Positions 1 through 9,397 of a stretch of 52,622 nucleotides of DNA are shown here, piece by piece; the stretch's first letter is position 1; the number at the start of each line of letters is the position of its first letter. The translations under genes were made by a program, and so were the position numbers. The notes under the pieces are model-generated. The model was not told the origin of the DNA and ran no database searches. It worked only from the letters and a program-made list of their open reading frames with translations. The stretch covers positions 136,274 through 188,895 of the forward strand of contig CABIYX010000002.1 in the NCBI GenBank assembly GCA_902363045.1, in the 5' to 3' direction. This stretch comes from Clostridiales bacterium. GTDB lineage: Bacteria > Bacillota > Clostridia > Oscillospirales > Oscillospiraceae.

Positions 1-186
1 GACTCCCAGTTCCTCATTGCCACCCACTCCCCCATCCTGATGTCCTATCCCGGGGCCTGCATCTATCAGCTGTCGGAGGCGGGGATCGTCCGGGTGGACT
101 ACCGGGATACAGAGCACTACCAGCTGACCCGGCGGTTCCTGGAGGCCCCGGAGCAGATGATGGAGCTGTTGTTTCAAGAGTTGTAG
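1..186 (+). CDS. AAA-family ATPase, C-terminal fragment
   Basis: The window opens inside an open frame that ends at a TAG at 184-186; 61 residues are visible. They contain QFLIATHSPILMSYPGA, the H-loop region of small stand-alone SMC/ABC-like AAA ATPases, where the His follows the Walker B strand, and then a short acidic C-terminus. The start and nucleotide-binding motifs lie outside the window, so the substrate cannot be told. It reads the same way as mutL and ends 51 bp before it. The family call rests only on this C-terminal signature. Confidence 0.7.
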   Translation, partial: DSQFLIATHSPILMSYPGACIYQLSEAGIVRVDYRDTEHYQLTRRFLEAPEQMMELLFQEL

Positions 187-237
187 GGACGGCCCCGCCG
201 GCCCCTGTTAGAAGCCTGTGTAAGGAAGAGGTACACC

Positions 238-2262
238 ATGCCAAACATCCAAGTTTTAGACCCCCATGTGGCCGATCTGATCGCCGCCGGAGAGGTGGTG
301 GAGAGGCCCGCCTCCGTGGCCAAGGAGCTGATGGAGAACGCCATCGACGCCGGAGCGTCCAGCGTGACGGTGGAGATCGCCCACGGCGGCCTCACCTTCC
401 TGCGGGTGACCGATGACGGGAAGGGGATCCCGGCGGACCAGCTCCGGACGGCCTTCCTCCGCCATGCTACCAGCAAGCTGCGCACCGAGTACGACTTGGA
501 GGCCATCGGCACCCTGGGCTTTCGGGGGGAGGCCCTGGCGGCCATTGCCGCCGTCTCCCGGGTAGAGGTGATGAGCCGGACGGCGGACGCCCCGTTGGGG
601 GCCTCCCTGGCTCTGGAGGGGGGCGAGCCCGGCCCGGTGGAGGAGGCGGGCTGCCCGCTGGGGACCACCATGGTGGTGCGGGACCTGTTTTATAACACCC
701 CCGCCCGGCTGAAGTTTATGAAGAAGGACGCCGCCGAGGGGGCCGCCGTGTTCGCGGTGGTCCAGCGGACCGCTCTGTCCCACCCGGAGGTGAGCGTGAA
801 GTTCCTTCGGGACGGGAAGCAGGAGCTGCTCACCCCCGGGGACGGACAACTGCAAAGCGCCGTCTACGCCGTTCTGGGCCGGGAGCTGGCCCTGGGCTTC
901 ACCCGGGTGAAGGGCTCTGGGGAGGAGATGTCGGTCACCGGCTTCGTGTCCAAGCCCGTTTGCTGCCGGGCCAGCCGGAACTGGCAGTTCTTTTTTGTCA
1001 ACGGCCGCCAGGTGAAGTCCCGGCTGATGCTGGCCGCCCTGGAGGAAGCCTACCAGAACCAGAAGATGGTGGGCCGCTTCCCCGCCTGCGTGCTCCATCT
1101 GGAGGTGAAGCTGAGCGCGGTGGACGTGAATGTCCACCCAGCAAAGACAGAGGTGAAGTTCGGCAGCGAGCGGGCAGTGTTCAGCGCCGTATACCATGCG
1201 GTGCGCGCCGCCCTGGAGGGAGACCGCACCCGGCCCTCGGCGGTTCTGGAGCCTATCCAGTCTGTCTCTGTACCTGCGCACCCCCCTGCTCCTGTGGCAG
1301 AGCCCCCGCGGACAGAGGCATCTGCTCCCCTGCTGGCAGTCCATGACTCCGCCCGGCCGGTCCAAAAGCGGCCGGTCCGGAGCGATCCCCTCCTCCGGCC
1401 CCAGGCGCTGTCCCCCCAGCCCGTCCGTCCCGCCCCTGTCCCGCCGGAGCGGACAGTTTCCACACCCCCGGAGAACAGGAAAACTACTTGTCAAGCACAG
1501 GTGGGACCGGCCCTCAGCCCTGTGGAAGAAAATGTGGATAATGTGGATAAGTCGGTGGACAATGTGGAAAACGTCCGTCTAACAGCGACAAATTTTGTCG
1601 AAAACAGGCCGAAGCCCCACCATTCCGTCCCTGAGACGGTAAACGCCTCCCCGAAAATGCCCCGGGAGACGGCTCCGGAGAGCCTGCTCCCCCAGGAGGA
1701 GCCGTGGCGGCTGGCAGGCGAGGTGCTGAACACCTACATCATTGTGGAGCAGGGGGACAAGGTGCTGTTGATCGACAAGCACGCCGCCCACGAGCGGATG
1801 AATTTCGACCGCATGAAGGCGGAGGGCTACGATCCCATGTCCCAGACGCTTCTGGCTCCGGCGGTGTGCCGCCTGTCCCCGGAGGAGCACGCCGCGCTGA
1901 CCGCCCGCCTCCCCCTGTTGGAGGAGTTCGGCTTTGCCGCGGAGGACTTTGGCGGCGGGTCCCTCATCGTCCGCCGGGCCCCCTTTGACGTGGACCCGGG
2001 GGACATTGAGGCCACCCTCACCGAGATCGCCCGGAAGCTGCTGTCCACCGGCTCCGCCGACCCAACGGCGGCCCGGGACGAGCTGCTCCACACCATGGCC
2101 TGCAAGGCGGCCATCAAGGGGGGATGGCGCTCCAGCCCCCAGGAGCTGGAGCGGGTGGCCCGGGCGGTGATGTCCGGCCAGGTCCGCTATTGCCCCCATG
2201 GCCGTCCCGTGGCCATTGAGCTGACCCGGGGACAGCTGGAAAAGCAGTTCAGGCGTGCCTGA
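238..2262 (+). CDS. mutL: DNA mismatch repair protein MutL
   Basis: MutL couples mismatch recognition by MutS to strand incision. The 674-residue product has the GHKL ATPase domain at residues 1-330, with LIAAGEVVERPASVAKELMENA and the GFRGEAL ATP-lid motif, then a Pro-rich linker (about 340-480), then the C-terminal dimerisation/nuclease domain. That domain keeps DKHAAHER (variant of the DQHAxxE metal motif, with Lys for Gln and Asp at the second acidic site), ACKAAIKGG and CPHGRP. These mark an endonuclease-competent MutL, as expected where MutH is absent. The linker is low-complexity with a VDNV repeat. A GGAAGAGG-like ribosome site precedes the ATG. The stop overlaps a spurious upstream ATG of miaA. 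Confidence 0.97.
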   Translation: MPNIQVLDPHVADLIAAGEVVERPASVAKELMENAIDAGASSVTVEIAHGGLTFLRVTDDGKGIPADQLRTAFLRHATSKLRTEYDLEAIGTLGFRGEALAAIAAVSRVEVMSRTADAPLGASLALEGGEPGPVEEAGCPLGTTMVVRDLFYNTPARLKFMKKDAAEGAAVFAVVQRTALSHPEVSVKFLRDGKQELLTPGDGQLQSAVYAVLGRELALGFTRVKGSGEEMSVTGFVSKPVCCRASRNWQFFFVNGRQVKSRLMLAALEEAYQNQKMVGRFPACVLHLEVKLSAVDVNVHPAKTEVKFGSERAVFSAVYHAVRAALEGDRTRPSAVLEPIQSVSVPAHPPAPVAEPPRTEASAPLLAVHDSARPVQKRPVRSDPLLRPQALSPQPVRPAPVPPERTVSTPPENRKTTCQAQVGPALSPVEENVDNVDKSVDNVENVRLTATNFVENRPKPHHSVPETVNASPKMPRETAPESLLPQEEPWRLAGEVLNTYIIVEQGDKVLLIDKHAAHERMNFDRMKAEGYDPMSQTLLAPAVCRLSPEEHAALTARLPLLEEFGFAAEDFGGGSLIVRRAPFDVDPGDIEATLTEIARKLLSTGSADPTAARDELLHTMACKAAIKGGWRSSPQELERVARAVMSGQVRYCPHGRPVAIELTRGQLEKQFRRA

Positions 2263-2303
2263 TGCCGGAGGGGTACTTGCAATTTTACTTCGGAGGTGGT
2301 ACG

Positions 2304-3248
2304 ATGCCCCCAAAGATTTTAGTGATCGTCGGCCCCACGGCCTCGGGCAAGACCCGGCTGGCGGTGGAGCTGGCCCATGAGTGGAACGGAGAGGTGGTCT
2401 CCGCCGACTCCATGCAGGTCTACCGCCGCATGGACATCGGCACGGCCAAGCCAACGGCGGAGGAAATGGATGGGATCCCCCACCACATGATCGATGTGGC
2501 AGACCCGGGGGAGGACTTCTCCGCCGCCCGGTATGTGGAGATGGCCTCAGCTTGTGTAGATGAGATTCTGGCCCGGGGCAAGCTGCCCATCGTGGCCGGA
2601 GGGACAGGGCTGTATATCGACTCCCTGCTCTCTGGACGGACCTTTGCCGCCTTCTCCCCGGACAGCCCCCTGCGGGGGGAGCTGGAGGCCGAGCTGGCCC
2701 GGCTGGGCGGGGCGGCCATGCTGGCCCAGCTGGCCCAGGTGGATCCGGAGACCGCCGCACGCCTTCACCCCAACGACCACAAACGTATCGTCCGGGCCCT
2801 GGAGGTGTTCCGCTCCACCGGCAGGACCATCTCCCAGCACGACCGGGAGACCCGGGCCCTCCCCCCCCGCTATGACGCCCTCACCATCGGCCTGACCTTC
2901 CGGGAACGGGCTGACCTGTGGGCACGCATCGACCAACGGGTGGACCAGATGGCCCGGGACGGCCTGGAGGCAGAGGTGCGGGGGCTGCTGTCCTCCGGAC
3001 TGCCCCGGACGTGCACCGCCATGCAGGCCATTGGCTACAAGGAATTTGTGGCCGCGGTAGACGGACAGATGTCCTGGAAGGAGGCGGAGGAGCTGGTGAA
3101 GCTCCGCTCCCGGCAGTACGCCAAGCGGCAGCTGACCTGGTTCCGCCGCCGGGCGGAGACCCGGTGGATCACCTGGGAAAAGGAACCAGATTTTGGTATT
3201 GCACGACGGTGTTCGACGGAATTTATCCGGGAGGCTGGGTTAGGATAG
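2304..3248 (+). CDS. miaA: tRNA dimethylallyltransferase MiaA
   Basis: MiaA transfers a dimethylallyl group to N6 of A37 in tRNAs reading UNN codons. The 314-residue product begins with [11 protein letters not shown] (P-loop). It keeps [38 protein letters not shown] and, near the end, AIGYKEF and a [16 protein letters not shown] tRNA-binding stretch. The ATG at 2304 is preferred over the in-frame ATG at 2262 because GGAGGTGGT lies just upstream and the P-loop strand starts at once, as in the family. mutL-miaA-hfq is a widespread bacterial order and is probably one transcript. Confidence 0.97.
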   Translation: MPPKILVIVGPTASGKTRLAVELAHEWNGEVVSADSMQVYRRMDIGTAKPTAEEMDGIPHHMIDVADPGEDFSAARYVEMASACVDEILARGKLPIVAGGTGLYIDSLLSGRTFAAFSPDSPLRGELEAELARLGGAAMLAQLAQVDPETAARLHPNDHKRIVRALEVFRSTGRTISQHDRETRALPPRYDALTIGLTFRERADLWARIDQRVDQMARDGLEAEVRGLLSSGLPRTCTAMQAIGYKEFVAAVDGQMSWKEAEELVKLRSRQYAKRQLTWFRRRAETRWITWEKEPDFGIARRCSTEFIREAGLG

Positions 3249-3307
3249 AGGCACTTCAAGCGCGGCTCCGGCCGGGGCTGCGCCAGAGAAAAAAGGAGTG
3301 CTACATC

Positions 3308-3541
3308 ATGCAGAAAGCCAATAATCTCCAGGAGATCTTCCTCACCCAGGTCCGCCGGGACCGCCGCCCCGTGACCATGTTTTTGATGAACGGCTATCAG
3401 ATGCGGGGCTATGTCACCGGCTTCGACGCCTTCACTGTGGTCCTCAGCAGCGATGGCAAGCAGATGGTCATTTACAAGCACGCCATCTCCACCATCGTGC
3501 CTGAGCGCCCTGTGGCGCTGTGTGAGCCCGGGGAGGGCTGA
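3308..3541 (+). CDS. hfq: RNA chaperone Hfq
   Basis: This is the hexameric Sm-like chaperone that pairs small RNAs with mRNAs. The 77-residue product has the Sm1 motif around [20 protein letters not shown] and the Sm2 motif [13 protein letters not shown] (canonical KHAISTI). There is almost no C-terminal tail, as is usual in Clostridia. The start is set by AAAAAAGGAG seven bases before the ATG; the frame is open far upstream but without another supported start. It lies 59 bp after miaA. Confidence 0.96.
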   Translation: MQKANNLQEIFLTQVRRDRRPVTMFLMNGYQMRGYVTGFDAFTVVLSSDGKQMVIYKHAISTIVPERPVALCEPGEG

Positions 3542-3597
3542 GACCTCCCTGCCCCGGGGCGCGCGGGGGGCGGTCCAGGCCGCCTCCCGCCCGGGGA

Positions 3598-3640
3598 CCC
3601 ATGAGCTCTGCCCCCGCCCGGCGGGGCCGGAGCTGATGGG
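3598..3640 (+). terminator. GC-rich hairpin after hfq
   Basis: The stretch after hfq contains arms CCCATGAGCT and AGCTGATGGG around an inner GCCCC/GGGGC stem. It lacks a good T-run, so it may be an RNA stabiliser or a weak terminator for the mutL-miaA-hfq transcript. Confidence 0.4.
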
Positions 3641-3673
3641 CCCCATGGATTTCAAGAGAAAGAGAGAACTGCC

Positions 3674-4942
3674 ATGAAACAAGGGAAAGCCCTGATCACC
3701 TTTGTAATGGTCCTGCTGGCGGCCGCCCTGACGTGCTATCTGGGCTACTATGTGTGGGATACCCTTCAGGAGCCCTTCACCACTACATACACCTATGAGT
3801 ACGAGCTCAATGACAGCGTGGAGGCCGAGGGCCTCATCGTCCGCCGGGAGCAGGTGCTCCCCGGGGCCCAGGGGATCCTGGACATCACCCGGGGCGAGGG
3901 AGAGCAGGTTGGTCTGGGCCAGCAGGTGGGTCTGGTCTATCGGGACGACCAGGCTCAGCTGGCCCAGGAGCAGCAGGAGTCCCTGCGGATGGAGCTGATC
4001 CAGCTCCGGTACGCCATCGGCCAGGGCGGGGATGCCGCCTCGGCAGCCAGGGTGGATGAGGACATCCTTCGGGCCCTGGTGGCCTTGCGCAGCTCCGCCG
4101 CCCTGGACGATTACAGCAGGCTGGAGGACCAGGTGCTGGAGGTGAAAAGCAGTGTGCTGCGCCGGGAGTATGCCTATGGCGCAGATCTGAGCGCAGTGGA
4201 TCTGGCTGCCCGTCTCAATGAGATGACTGCCCAATATGAGGCGCTGCGGGCCCAGAACTATGCAGCTGTCACCCGGATCACCGCTCCGGTATCCGGCACG
4301 TTTTCCGCTCTGGTGGATGGCTATGAGACTCTGATCGACCTGGACTCCGCCCTCCAGCTGACCCCGGAGGGGCTGGCCGGCCTGATGAAGCAGCCCCCGG
4401 AATCCGACCGCACCGCAGCGGGAAAACTCATCACCTCCAACCGATGGCAGTTTGCCGCCCTGGTCAGTCAGGAGGAGGGGGAGCGGCTGGCGCGGGAGAG
4501 CCGCGTGATCCTCCGCTTTGCCAGCGACTTCACCCAGGACATCCCCATGGAGGTGGTTCGGGTGGGGGAGCCGGAGAATGGACAGTCGGTGGTGGTGCTG
4601 TCCACTGACCGCTGCCTGGAGCAGACCACCCTGCTGCGCCGCCAGACGGCGGAGCTGATCTTTGACAGCCGAACCGGCCTGCGGGTGCCCAAGGGGGCAG
4701 TGCGCATGATCGACGGGACACAGACCGACGAGGAGACTGGCGAGACCACCCAGTACAGCACCCTAGGCGTCTATGTGGTAACGGCGGGCCGGGCGGAGTT
4801 CAAGCCTGTGGAGATCCTGGCCGAGGGGGACGAGTTCTATGTGGTCCGCTCAGTAAACCAGGACCGGAAGGCCCTGCGGGCCGGGGATGAGGTGGTCATC
4901 CAGGGCACCGGCCTGTACGATGGAAAGCTGCTGGAGTTTTGA
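3674..4942 (+). CDS. HlyD/membrane-fusion-like envelope protein
   Basis: This 422-residue protein has one N-terminal membrane helix (residues about 7-28) and an outside portion. A biotinyl-lipoyl-like half-motif (VEAEGLIVRREQVLPGAQGILD) is followed by about 150 residues of Gln/Glu/Leu-rich coiled coil. Next come a second half-motif (ITAPVSGTFSALVDGYETL) and a beta-barrel region (RVPKGAVRM). This is the plan of periplasmic-adaptor (HlyD/RND-type) proteins, although no transporter gene is next to it. Its place between hfq and yggS-sepF suggests a role near the septum or envelope. That role is inference; the fold assignment is moderate. Confidence 0.7.
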   Translation: MKQGKALITFVMVLLAAALTCYLGYYVWDTLQEPFTTTYTYEYELNDSVEAEGLIVRREQVLPGAQGILDITRGEGEQVGLGQQVGLVYRDDQAQLAQEQQESLRMELIQLRYAIGQGGDAASAARVDEDILRALVALRSSAALDDYSRLEDQVLEVKSSVLRREYAYGADLSAVDLAARLNEMTAQYEALRAQNYAAVTRITAPVSGTFSALVDGYETLIDLDSALQLTPEGLAGLMKQPPESDRTAAGKLITSNRWQFAALVSQEEGERLARESRVILRFASDFTQDIPMEVVRVGEPENGQSVVVLSTDRCLEQTTLLRRQTAELIFDSRTGLRVPKGAVRMIDGTQTDEETGETTQYSTLGVYVVTAGRAEFKPVEILAEGDEFYVVRSVNQDRKALRAGDEVVIQGTGLYDGKLLEF

Positions 4943-5001
4943 CGGGGGGCGCCCCGTCGGAGACACCTTCAGAGACAGAAACACAGAAAGAGGGAGTGGA
5001 A

Positions 5002-5709
5002 ATGTCCATTCAAGAGCACGTCAATACAGTCAAAGAGACCATCGCCGCTGCCGCCCTGGCGGCGGGGCGGGACCCGGGGGACATCACCCTGTGTGCCGCC
5101 ACCAAGGTGCAGACGGACGACACCATCCGCCAGGCCATTGCCGCGGGGATCACGGTGTGCGGCGAGAACCGGGTCCAGGAGCTCACTGCGCACCTGGCCG
5201 CCAACGCCTATGCCGGAGCCCAGGTCCATTTTATCGGACACCTCCAGACCAACAAGGTCAAGCAGGTGGTGGGAAAGGCGGCACTGATCCACTCGGTGGA
5301 CTCCCAGCGGCTGCTTCAGGCCATCGAAAACCAGGCAGGTAAGCTGGGACTGGTGCAGGACATCCTGCTGGAGGTCAACATCGCCGGAGAGGAGAGCAAG
5401 GGCGGCTGTACGCCCCAGGAGGCAGAGGCGCTGGCCGCCTTGGCGGCGGGCATGGACCATGTGCGCCTGCGGGGGCTGATGGCCATTCCTCCGGTCTCTC
5501 CGGAACCGGGAGCCAACCGCCCGTTTTTTGCAGCCATGCGCCAGCTTTTTGTTGACATAAAGGGAAAAATGGCCCATAATCAAGATGATATGGATTGCCT
5601 GTCCATGGGCATGAGCGGGGACTACGCCGACGCCATCGCCGAAGGCTCCACGCTGGTACGGGTGGGGACTGCCCTGTTTGGTCCCCGTCCCCCCATGACA
5701 CGGCAATAA
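5002..5709 (+). CDS. YggS-family PLP homeostasis protein
   Basis: The 235-residue product belongs to the YggS/YlmE/PROSC family, alanine-racemase-fold proteins that bind pyridoxal phosphate and help keep free PLP and amino-acid pools balanced. Seen motifs are CAATKVQT (the PLP lysine), GENRVQEL, HFIGHLQTNKVK, IHSVDS, LLEVNIAGEESKGG and, at the end, DCLSMGMSGDYADAIAEGSTLVRVGTALFG, which is diagnostic. The ATG at 5002 follows AGAGGGAG; an in-frame ATG at 4939 would add 21 poorly conserved residues. It sits directly before sepF, as ylmE does in many Firmicutes. Confidence 0.93.
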   Translation: MSIQEHVNTVKETIAAAALAAGRDPGDITLCAATKVQTDDTIRQAIAAGITVCGENRVQELTAHLAANAYAGAQVHFIGHLQTNKVKQVVGKAALIHSVDSQRLLQAIENQAGKLGLVQDILLEVNIAGEESKGGCTPQEAEALAALAAGMDHVRLRGLMAIPPVSPEPGANRPFFAAMRQLFVDIKGKMAHNQDDMDCLSMGMSGDYADAIAEGSTLVRVGTALFGPRPPMTRQ

Positions 5710-5745
5710 GGTCCGTGTATACTTCCTGAGAAAGAGGGTTTCATA

Positions 5746-6231
5746 ATGGGATTTTTGGACGAGTTTAAGCGGCTGGCCCACCCCTACGAGGATGAGGAAG
5801 AGGACGACTTCGAGGACGACTTTGATGCCTCTCCCCGTCCCATCGAGCGCCGGGAGCGGGAGCGCGTGTCCCGGAATGAGCCGGCCTACTCCAGCCCTGT
5901 CATGGACGAGCTGGAGGCCCGCCGGAGCAACAAGGTAGTCAACATCCGGGCTGCCACTCAGCTCCAGGTGGTGCTGGTCAAGCCAGAGCGCTTTGAGAAC
6001 GCCAGTGAGATCGCCGACCATCTGCGGGAGAAGCGCACGGTGGTGCTGAACCTGGAGTCCACCAATAAGGAGATCGCCCGCCGCCTGCTGGATTTTCTGT
6101 CCGGCGTGGCCTATGCCAACGAGGGCAAGATCAAGAAGGTGGCCATCTCCACCTACATTATCACCCCCTATAATGTGGACATTCTGGGGGATCTGATCGA
6201 CGAACTGGAGAACAACGGGCTGTATTTTTAA
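5746..6231 (+). CDS. sepF: Cell division protein SepF
   Basis: SepF is a membrane-associated FtsZ partner that bundles FtsZ and tethers it to the membrane. The 161-residue product has an N-terminal amphipathic segment (MGFLDEFKRL), an acidic linker (EDEEEDDFEDDF) and the C-terminal SepF domain, with VVLVKPERFENASEIADHL, RRLLDFLSGVAYA and a closing ISTYIITPYNVDI. Length and order match the family. It lies between yggS and a small-spaced unknown gene, in the same orientation as divIVA. Confidence 0.95.
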   Translation: MGFLDEFKRLAHPYEDEEEDDFEDDFDASPRPIERRERERVSRNEPAYSSPVMDELEARRSNKVVNIRAATQLQVVLVKPERFENASEIADHLREKRTVVLNLESTNKEIARRLLDFLSGVAYANEGKIKKVAISTYIITPYNVDILGDLIDELENNGLYF

Positions 6232-6243
6232 GGGGAGGACCCC

Positions 6244-7434
6244 ATGAAGAAAAAATACCTGGTCCCGGCCGCTGCTGCTGCGGTGCTGCTGTTGCTGACA
6301 GCCGCCCTCCTGTGGTATGGGCGGAGCCGGCCCTTCCGGGCGGTGTTTCCCCTGTCCGGCTCTGTGGAGGTGTCCTGTCAGGCCCAGTGGACACCGGAGG
6401 AGGGACAGGGCTGTGCCCGGGACCTGACCGGGGAGCAGACCAGCCGGGTGCTGGGGGCCCTGAAGGAGCAGCAGCTCCGCCGCCGGTATGGCGATCTTAT
6501 GCCCTGGGGCGTGAAGGAGCCGGTGACCTCCTCCATGGGGGAGAGCCTTCTGCTCACCTTCCAGGACCGGAGCGGGTCCGCCTGCGAGCTTCTGTTTTTA
6601 GGGGACCGGGTGTGGCTCCACGACCTGGAGCGGGACCGGGGGGCCAGCTATACCCTCTCCGGCGGACAGACCTTTCAGAAGGAGCTGACCGGCGGCGTCT
6701 ATGAGCTGGTACGCCCCAAGGCGGAGACCGTAGGGACGGTGTACGCGGATCTGGACGGGGACGGCTCTGACGAGACGGTGCGGCTGTGCGTGGAAGAGAC
6801 GGTGGAGCCTGACGGGAGCGGGGTCCCCCTGGTCACCAGTGAGGCGGCCCTGCGCCCCTACCGCCTGGAGACAGAGGTGGATGGCCATACCGTGGCCTGT
6901 CCCCTTGGAGACGCGGGAGAGCGGTACGAGGAGGTGGAGCGCCTGTTCGTCACCGCGGACCGGGCCGGTGCGCCGGTGGTCGTGGCCGGACTGCGGGAGG
7001 AGGGAGCGAGCGGAGCGCTGGCGGTATACGCCCTCTCCTGGGAGCCCGAAACCGGCTCCTTCGTCCGGCTGGAAGCGCCTGAGTACTCCATTCAGGGGCT
7101 TCTGGAGGGAACGACGGCCCATGTAGTGGTGCCGGAGACCGGAAACGCGGAGGACCTGGATCTGAACTGGTGGTTGTCCCGGCAGAACGCCCAGGCGGAC
7201 CCGAATACGGACGGAACGGTCCAACAGCCCGGAGCACCGGAGCGGGCCGGAGAAATTTGCGGCGTGGGACCGGCGGAGCAGGGGATCCAGGTGGTCCAGC
7301 CCCTGTGGAACGGGGAGCAGACCGAAAGGATGGGCTGGCTGGTGACCCAGGTGACCTGGAAGGACAGAGAGCCGGCGGTGGTCAGCCAATCGTTTGACTG
7401 GCAGGCCGAAGCCGCGGAAGATGTGCTGCGCTGA
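6244..7434 (+). CDS. Membrane-anchored extracellular protein, unknown
   Basis: This 396-residue protein begins MKKKYLVPAAAAAVLLLLTAALLW, an N-terminal anchor or uncleaved signal without a lipobox cysteine. The rest is hydrophilic and Glu/Asp/Gly-rich with many short beta-like stretches; DLDGDGSDETVRL at about residue 170 resembles a VCBS/EF-hand-type calcium loop. I recognise no catalytic motif. It starts 12 bp after sepF behind GGGGAGGA and sits before divIVA, so it is probably cotranscribed with the division genes. Function is unknown. Confidence 0.8.
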   Translation: MKKKYLVPAAAAAVLLLLTAALLWYGRSRPFRAVFPLSGSVEVSCQAQWTPEEGQGCARDLTGEQTSRVLGALKEQQLRRRYGDLMPWGVKEPVTSSMGESLLLTFQDRSGSACELLFLGDRVWLHDLERDRGASYTLSGGQTFQKELTGGVYELVRPKAETVGTVYADLDGDGSDETVRLCVEETVEPDGSGVPLVTSEAALRPYRLETEVDGHTVACPLGDAGERYEEVERLFVTADRAGAPVVVAGLREEGASGALAVYALSWEPETGSFVRLEAPEYSIQGLLEGTTAHVVVPETGNAEDLDLNWWLSRQNAQADPNTDGTVQQPGAPERAGEICGVGPAEQGIQVVQPLWNGEQTERMGWLVTQVTWKDREPAVVSQSFDWQAEAAEDVLR

Positions 7435-7465
7435 GACCGGCGCTTTGATTAGGAGGTAATGAACG

Positions 7466-8191
7466 ATGCTGACTCCCCAGGAGGTTTCCGAGCGCGCCTT
7501 TCCCAAGGCGTCCTTCGGCGGATATAATATGTCCCAGGTGGACGAGTTCCTGGATGTGCTGACCGAGGATTACAGCGCCCTGTACAGCGAGAATGCGGTG
7601 TTGAAAAGCAAAATGAAGGTACTGGTGGAGAAGGTGGAGGAGTACCGCTCCACGGAGGAGGCCATGCGGAAGGCCCTGATGACCGCCCAGCGTATGGCGG
7701 ATGACCTGGTGAAGGAGGCCGAGCAGAAGCGGGACCAGATCCTTCAGGAGGCCGCCGCGGAGGCACAGAAGAAGGTGGACTCCATCCGCCAGGAGGCGGA
7801 GGCGGAGCAGTTCCGCCTGGCCGCGGCCCAGAAGGAGACCGCTGGCTATGTGGCCAAGGTGAAGGCCCTCCACGCCCAGGCCCAGGCCTATCTCGACCAG
7901 CTGGACCAGCTGGTCCCCACAGTCCCCGACCAGCAGGAGGAAAAGGTGGAGGAGGCCGTCTCCGACATTGATGACAGCGTCCAGCGCCTGGTGGCCCAGG
8001 CCATGGCGGAGGCCGCTGCGGAGAACGAGAAGGTTCGCCAGGCCGAAGAGGGCCAGAGCGCGGAGGACCTGTCCGACACCGCCGAGTTTCCCGCCCAGAA
8101 GGTCCAGCCGGAGGAAAACGAAGACCTGGAAAAGACTACCCGGATCGACTTTGGAGAGCTTCAGTTCGGCCGGGACTATGAGATCAAATAG
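7466..8191 (+). CDS. divIVA: DivIVA-family polar/septal scaffold
   Basis: DivIVA senses negative membrane curvature and recruits partners to septum and poles. The 241-residue product starts with the DivIVA lipid-binding domain, MLTPQEVSERAFPKASFGGYNMSQVDEFLD, followed by coiled coil to about residue 165 (AEQKRDQILQEAAAEAQKKV) and an acidic, Gln/Glu-rich tail. AGGAGGTAATG sets the start. It is downstream of sepF in the same orientation, as in other Firmicutes. Confidence 0.93.
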   Translation: MLTPQEVSERAFPKASFGGYNMSQVDEFLDVLTEDYSALYSENAVLKSKMKVLVEKVEEYRSTEEAMRKALMTAQRMADDLVKEAEQKRDQILQEAAAEAQKKVDSIRQEAEAEQFRLAAAQKETAGYVAKVKALHAQAQAYLDQLDQLVPTVPDQQEEKVEEAVSDIDDSVQRLVAQAMAEAAAENEKVRQAEEGQSAEDLSDTAEFPAQKVQPEENEDLEKTTRIDFGELQFGRDYEIK

Positions 8192-8331
8192 AGCTGTTTC
8201 CGTCCTGTTCTCAGCAACTGCCCGGACCGCGCGGAGGGTGCGTGTCAGCGGCTTTCGCTTGTTTTTTCCCCTCAAATATGTTATACTGGGGCCCCTGAGA
8301 GGGGCAGAATACGGCATACGGCCAGAGGGAG

Positions 8332-8805
8332 GTGCCTGACCTGGGCGAGGGTATCAAGATCGTGGCGAAAAACAGCAAGGCGTACCACGACTACTTCATT
8401 GAGGAAAAATATGAGGCCGGCATCGAACTGGCCGGCACCGAGGTCAAATCCATCCGCCAGGGCCATGTGAATCTGAAGGACTCCTTCTGCCACATCAAGG
8501 ACGGAGAGATGTCTGTCATTGGGATGCACATCAGCCCCTATGAAAAAGGCAATATTTTCAACAAGGACCCTCTGCGGCAGCGCCGCCTGCTGATGCATAA
8601 GCGGGAGATCCTGAAGCTTTTTGCCAGGATCAAGCAGGACGGCTACTCCCTGATCCCCCTGTCCATCTATTTTCGCGGGCCAAGAGTCAAGCTGGAGCTG
8701 GGCCTGGCGAAGGGCAAAAAGCTCTATGATAAACGGGAATCGGCGGCCAAGCGGGACGCCAAGCGTGAGATGGATCGAACGATGAAATCCAGAGGCCGGT
8801 ACTGA
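8332..8805 (+). CDS. smpB: SsrA-binding protein SmpB
   Basis: SmpB binds tmRNA and mimics the codon-anticodon arm during ribosome rescue. The product of about 157 residues has [40 protein letters not shown] and the C-terminal [20 protein letters not shown], all hallmarks. The start is uncertain. GTG at 8332 overlaps the GAGGGAGG site, CTG at 8341 has the best spacing from it (6 nt), and GTG at 8362 would remove residues that resemble the family N-terminus. There is no ATG in this frame near the start. ssrA itself is 0.8 kb downstream. Confidence 0.95.
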   Translation: MPDLGEGIKIVAKNSKAYHDYFIEEKYEAGIELAGTEVKSIRQGHVNLKDSFCHIKDGEMSVIGMHISPYEKGNIFNKDPLRQRRLLMHKREILKLFARIKQDGYSLIPLSIYFRGPRVKLELGLAKGKKLYDKRESAAKRDAKREMDRTMKSRGRY

Positions 8806-8854
8806 GATCATCCGGCGGACGGCCCTTGGGCCGTGACAGAAAGGAGCGCTTTTT

Positions 8855-9376
8855 ATGGCACAGAACCCCATTGTCACCATTGAGATGGAGGACGGCGGCG
8901 TCATCAAGGCGGAGCTCTATCCCCAGACGGCGCCCAACACGGTGAATAACTTTATCAGCCTGATCCAGAGGGGCTATTATGACGGCCTGATCTTCCACCG
9001 GGTGATCCCCGGCTTTATGATCCAGGGTGGCTGTCCTGACGGGACCGGCATGGGCGGACCTGGCTACTCCATCAGGGGCGAGTTCACACAGAACCGCTTT
9101 CAGAACGACCTGACCCACGACCGGGGCGTGCTGTCCATGGCCCGGACCATGGCTCCCGACTCCGCGGGCAGCCAGTTCTTCATCATGGTGGAGAAGGCCC
9201 CTCATCTGGACGGCCAGTATGCCTCCTTCGGCAAGGTCATCGAGGGCATGGAGGTGGCGGACGCCATCGTCTCCGCCAAGCGGGACTGGAACGACAAGCC
9301 CCGCCAGCCCCAGCGGATGAAGAAGGTCACTGTGGACACCTTCGGCGTGGACTATCCCGAGCCTGAGAAGGTCTGA
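8855..9376 (+). CDS. Cyclophilin-type peptidyl-prolyl isomerase
   Basis: Cyclophilins speed cis-trans isomerisation at prolines. The 173-residue product shows TAPNTVNNFISL, GYYDGLIFHRVIPGFMIQGG (catalytic Arg in FHRV), GGPGYSIRGEF, SAGSQFFIM and FGKVIEGMEVADAI. There is no signal peptide, so it acts in the cytoplasm. GAAAGGAG precedes the ATG. Confidence 0.95.
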   Translation: MAQNPIVTIEMEDGGVIKAELYPQTAPNTVNNFISLIQRGYYDGLIFHRVIPGFMIQGGCPDGTGMGGPGYSIRGEFTQNRFQNDLTHDRGVLSMARTMAPDSAGSQFFIMVEKAPHLDGQYASFGKVIEGMEVADAIVSAKRDWNDKPRQPQRMKKVTVDTFGVDYPEPEKV

Positions 9377-9397
9377 TTTTTCCTGAGTAAGCGTCTT

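Noticed and set aside
256..1494. Minus-strand frame across mutL
   Set aside because: It is a GC-bias shadow of mutL, Gly/His/Gln-rich and without a ribosome site.
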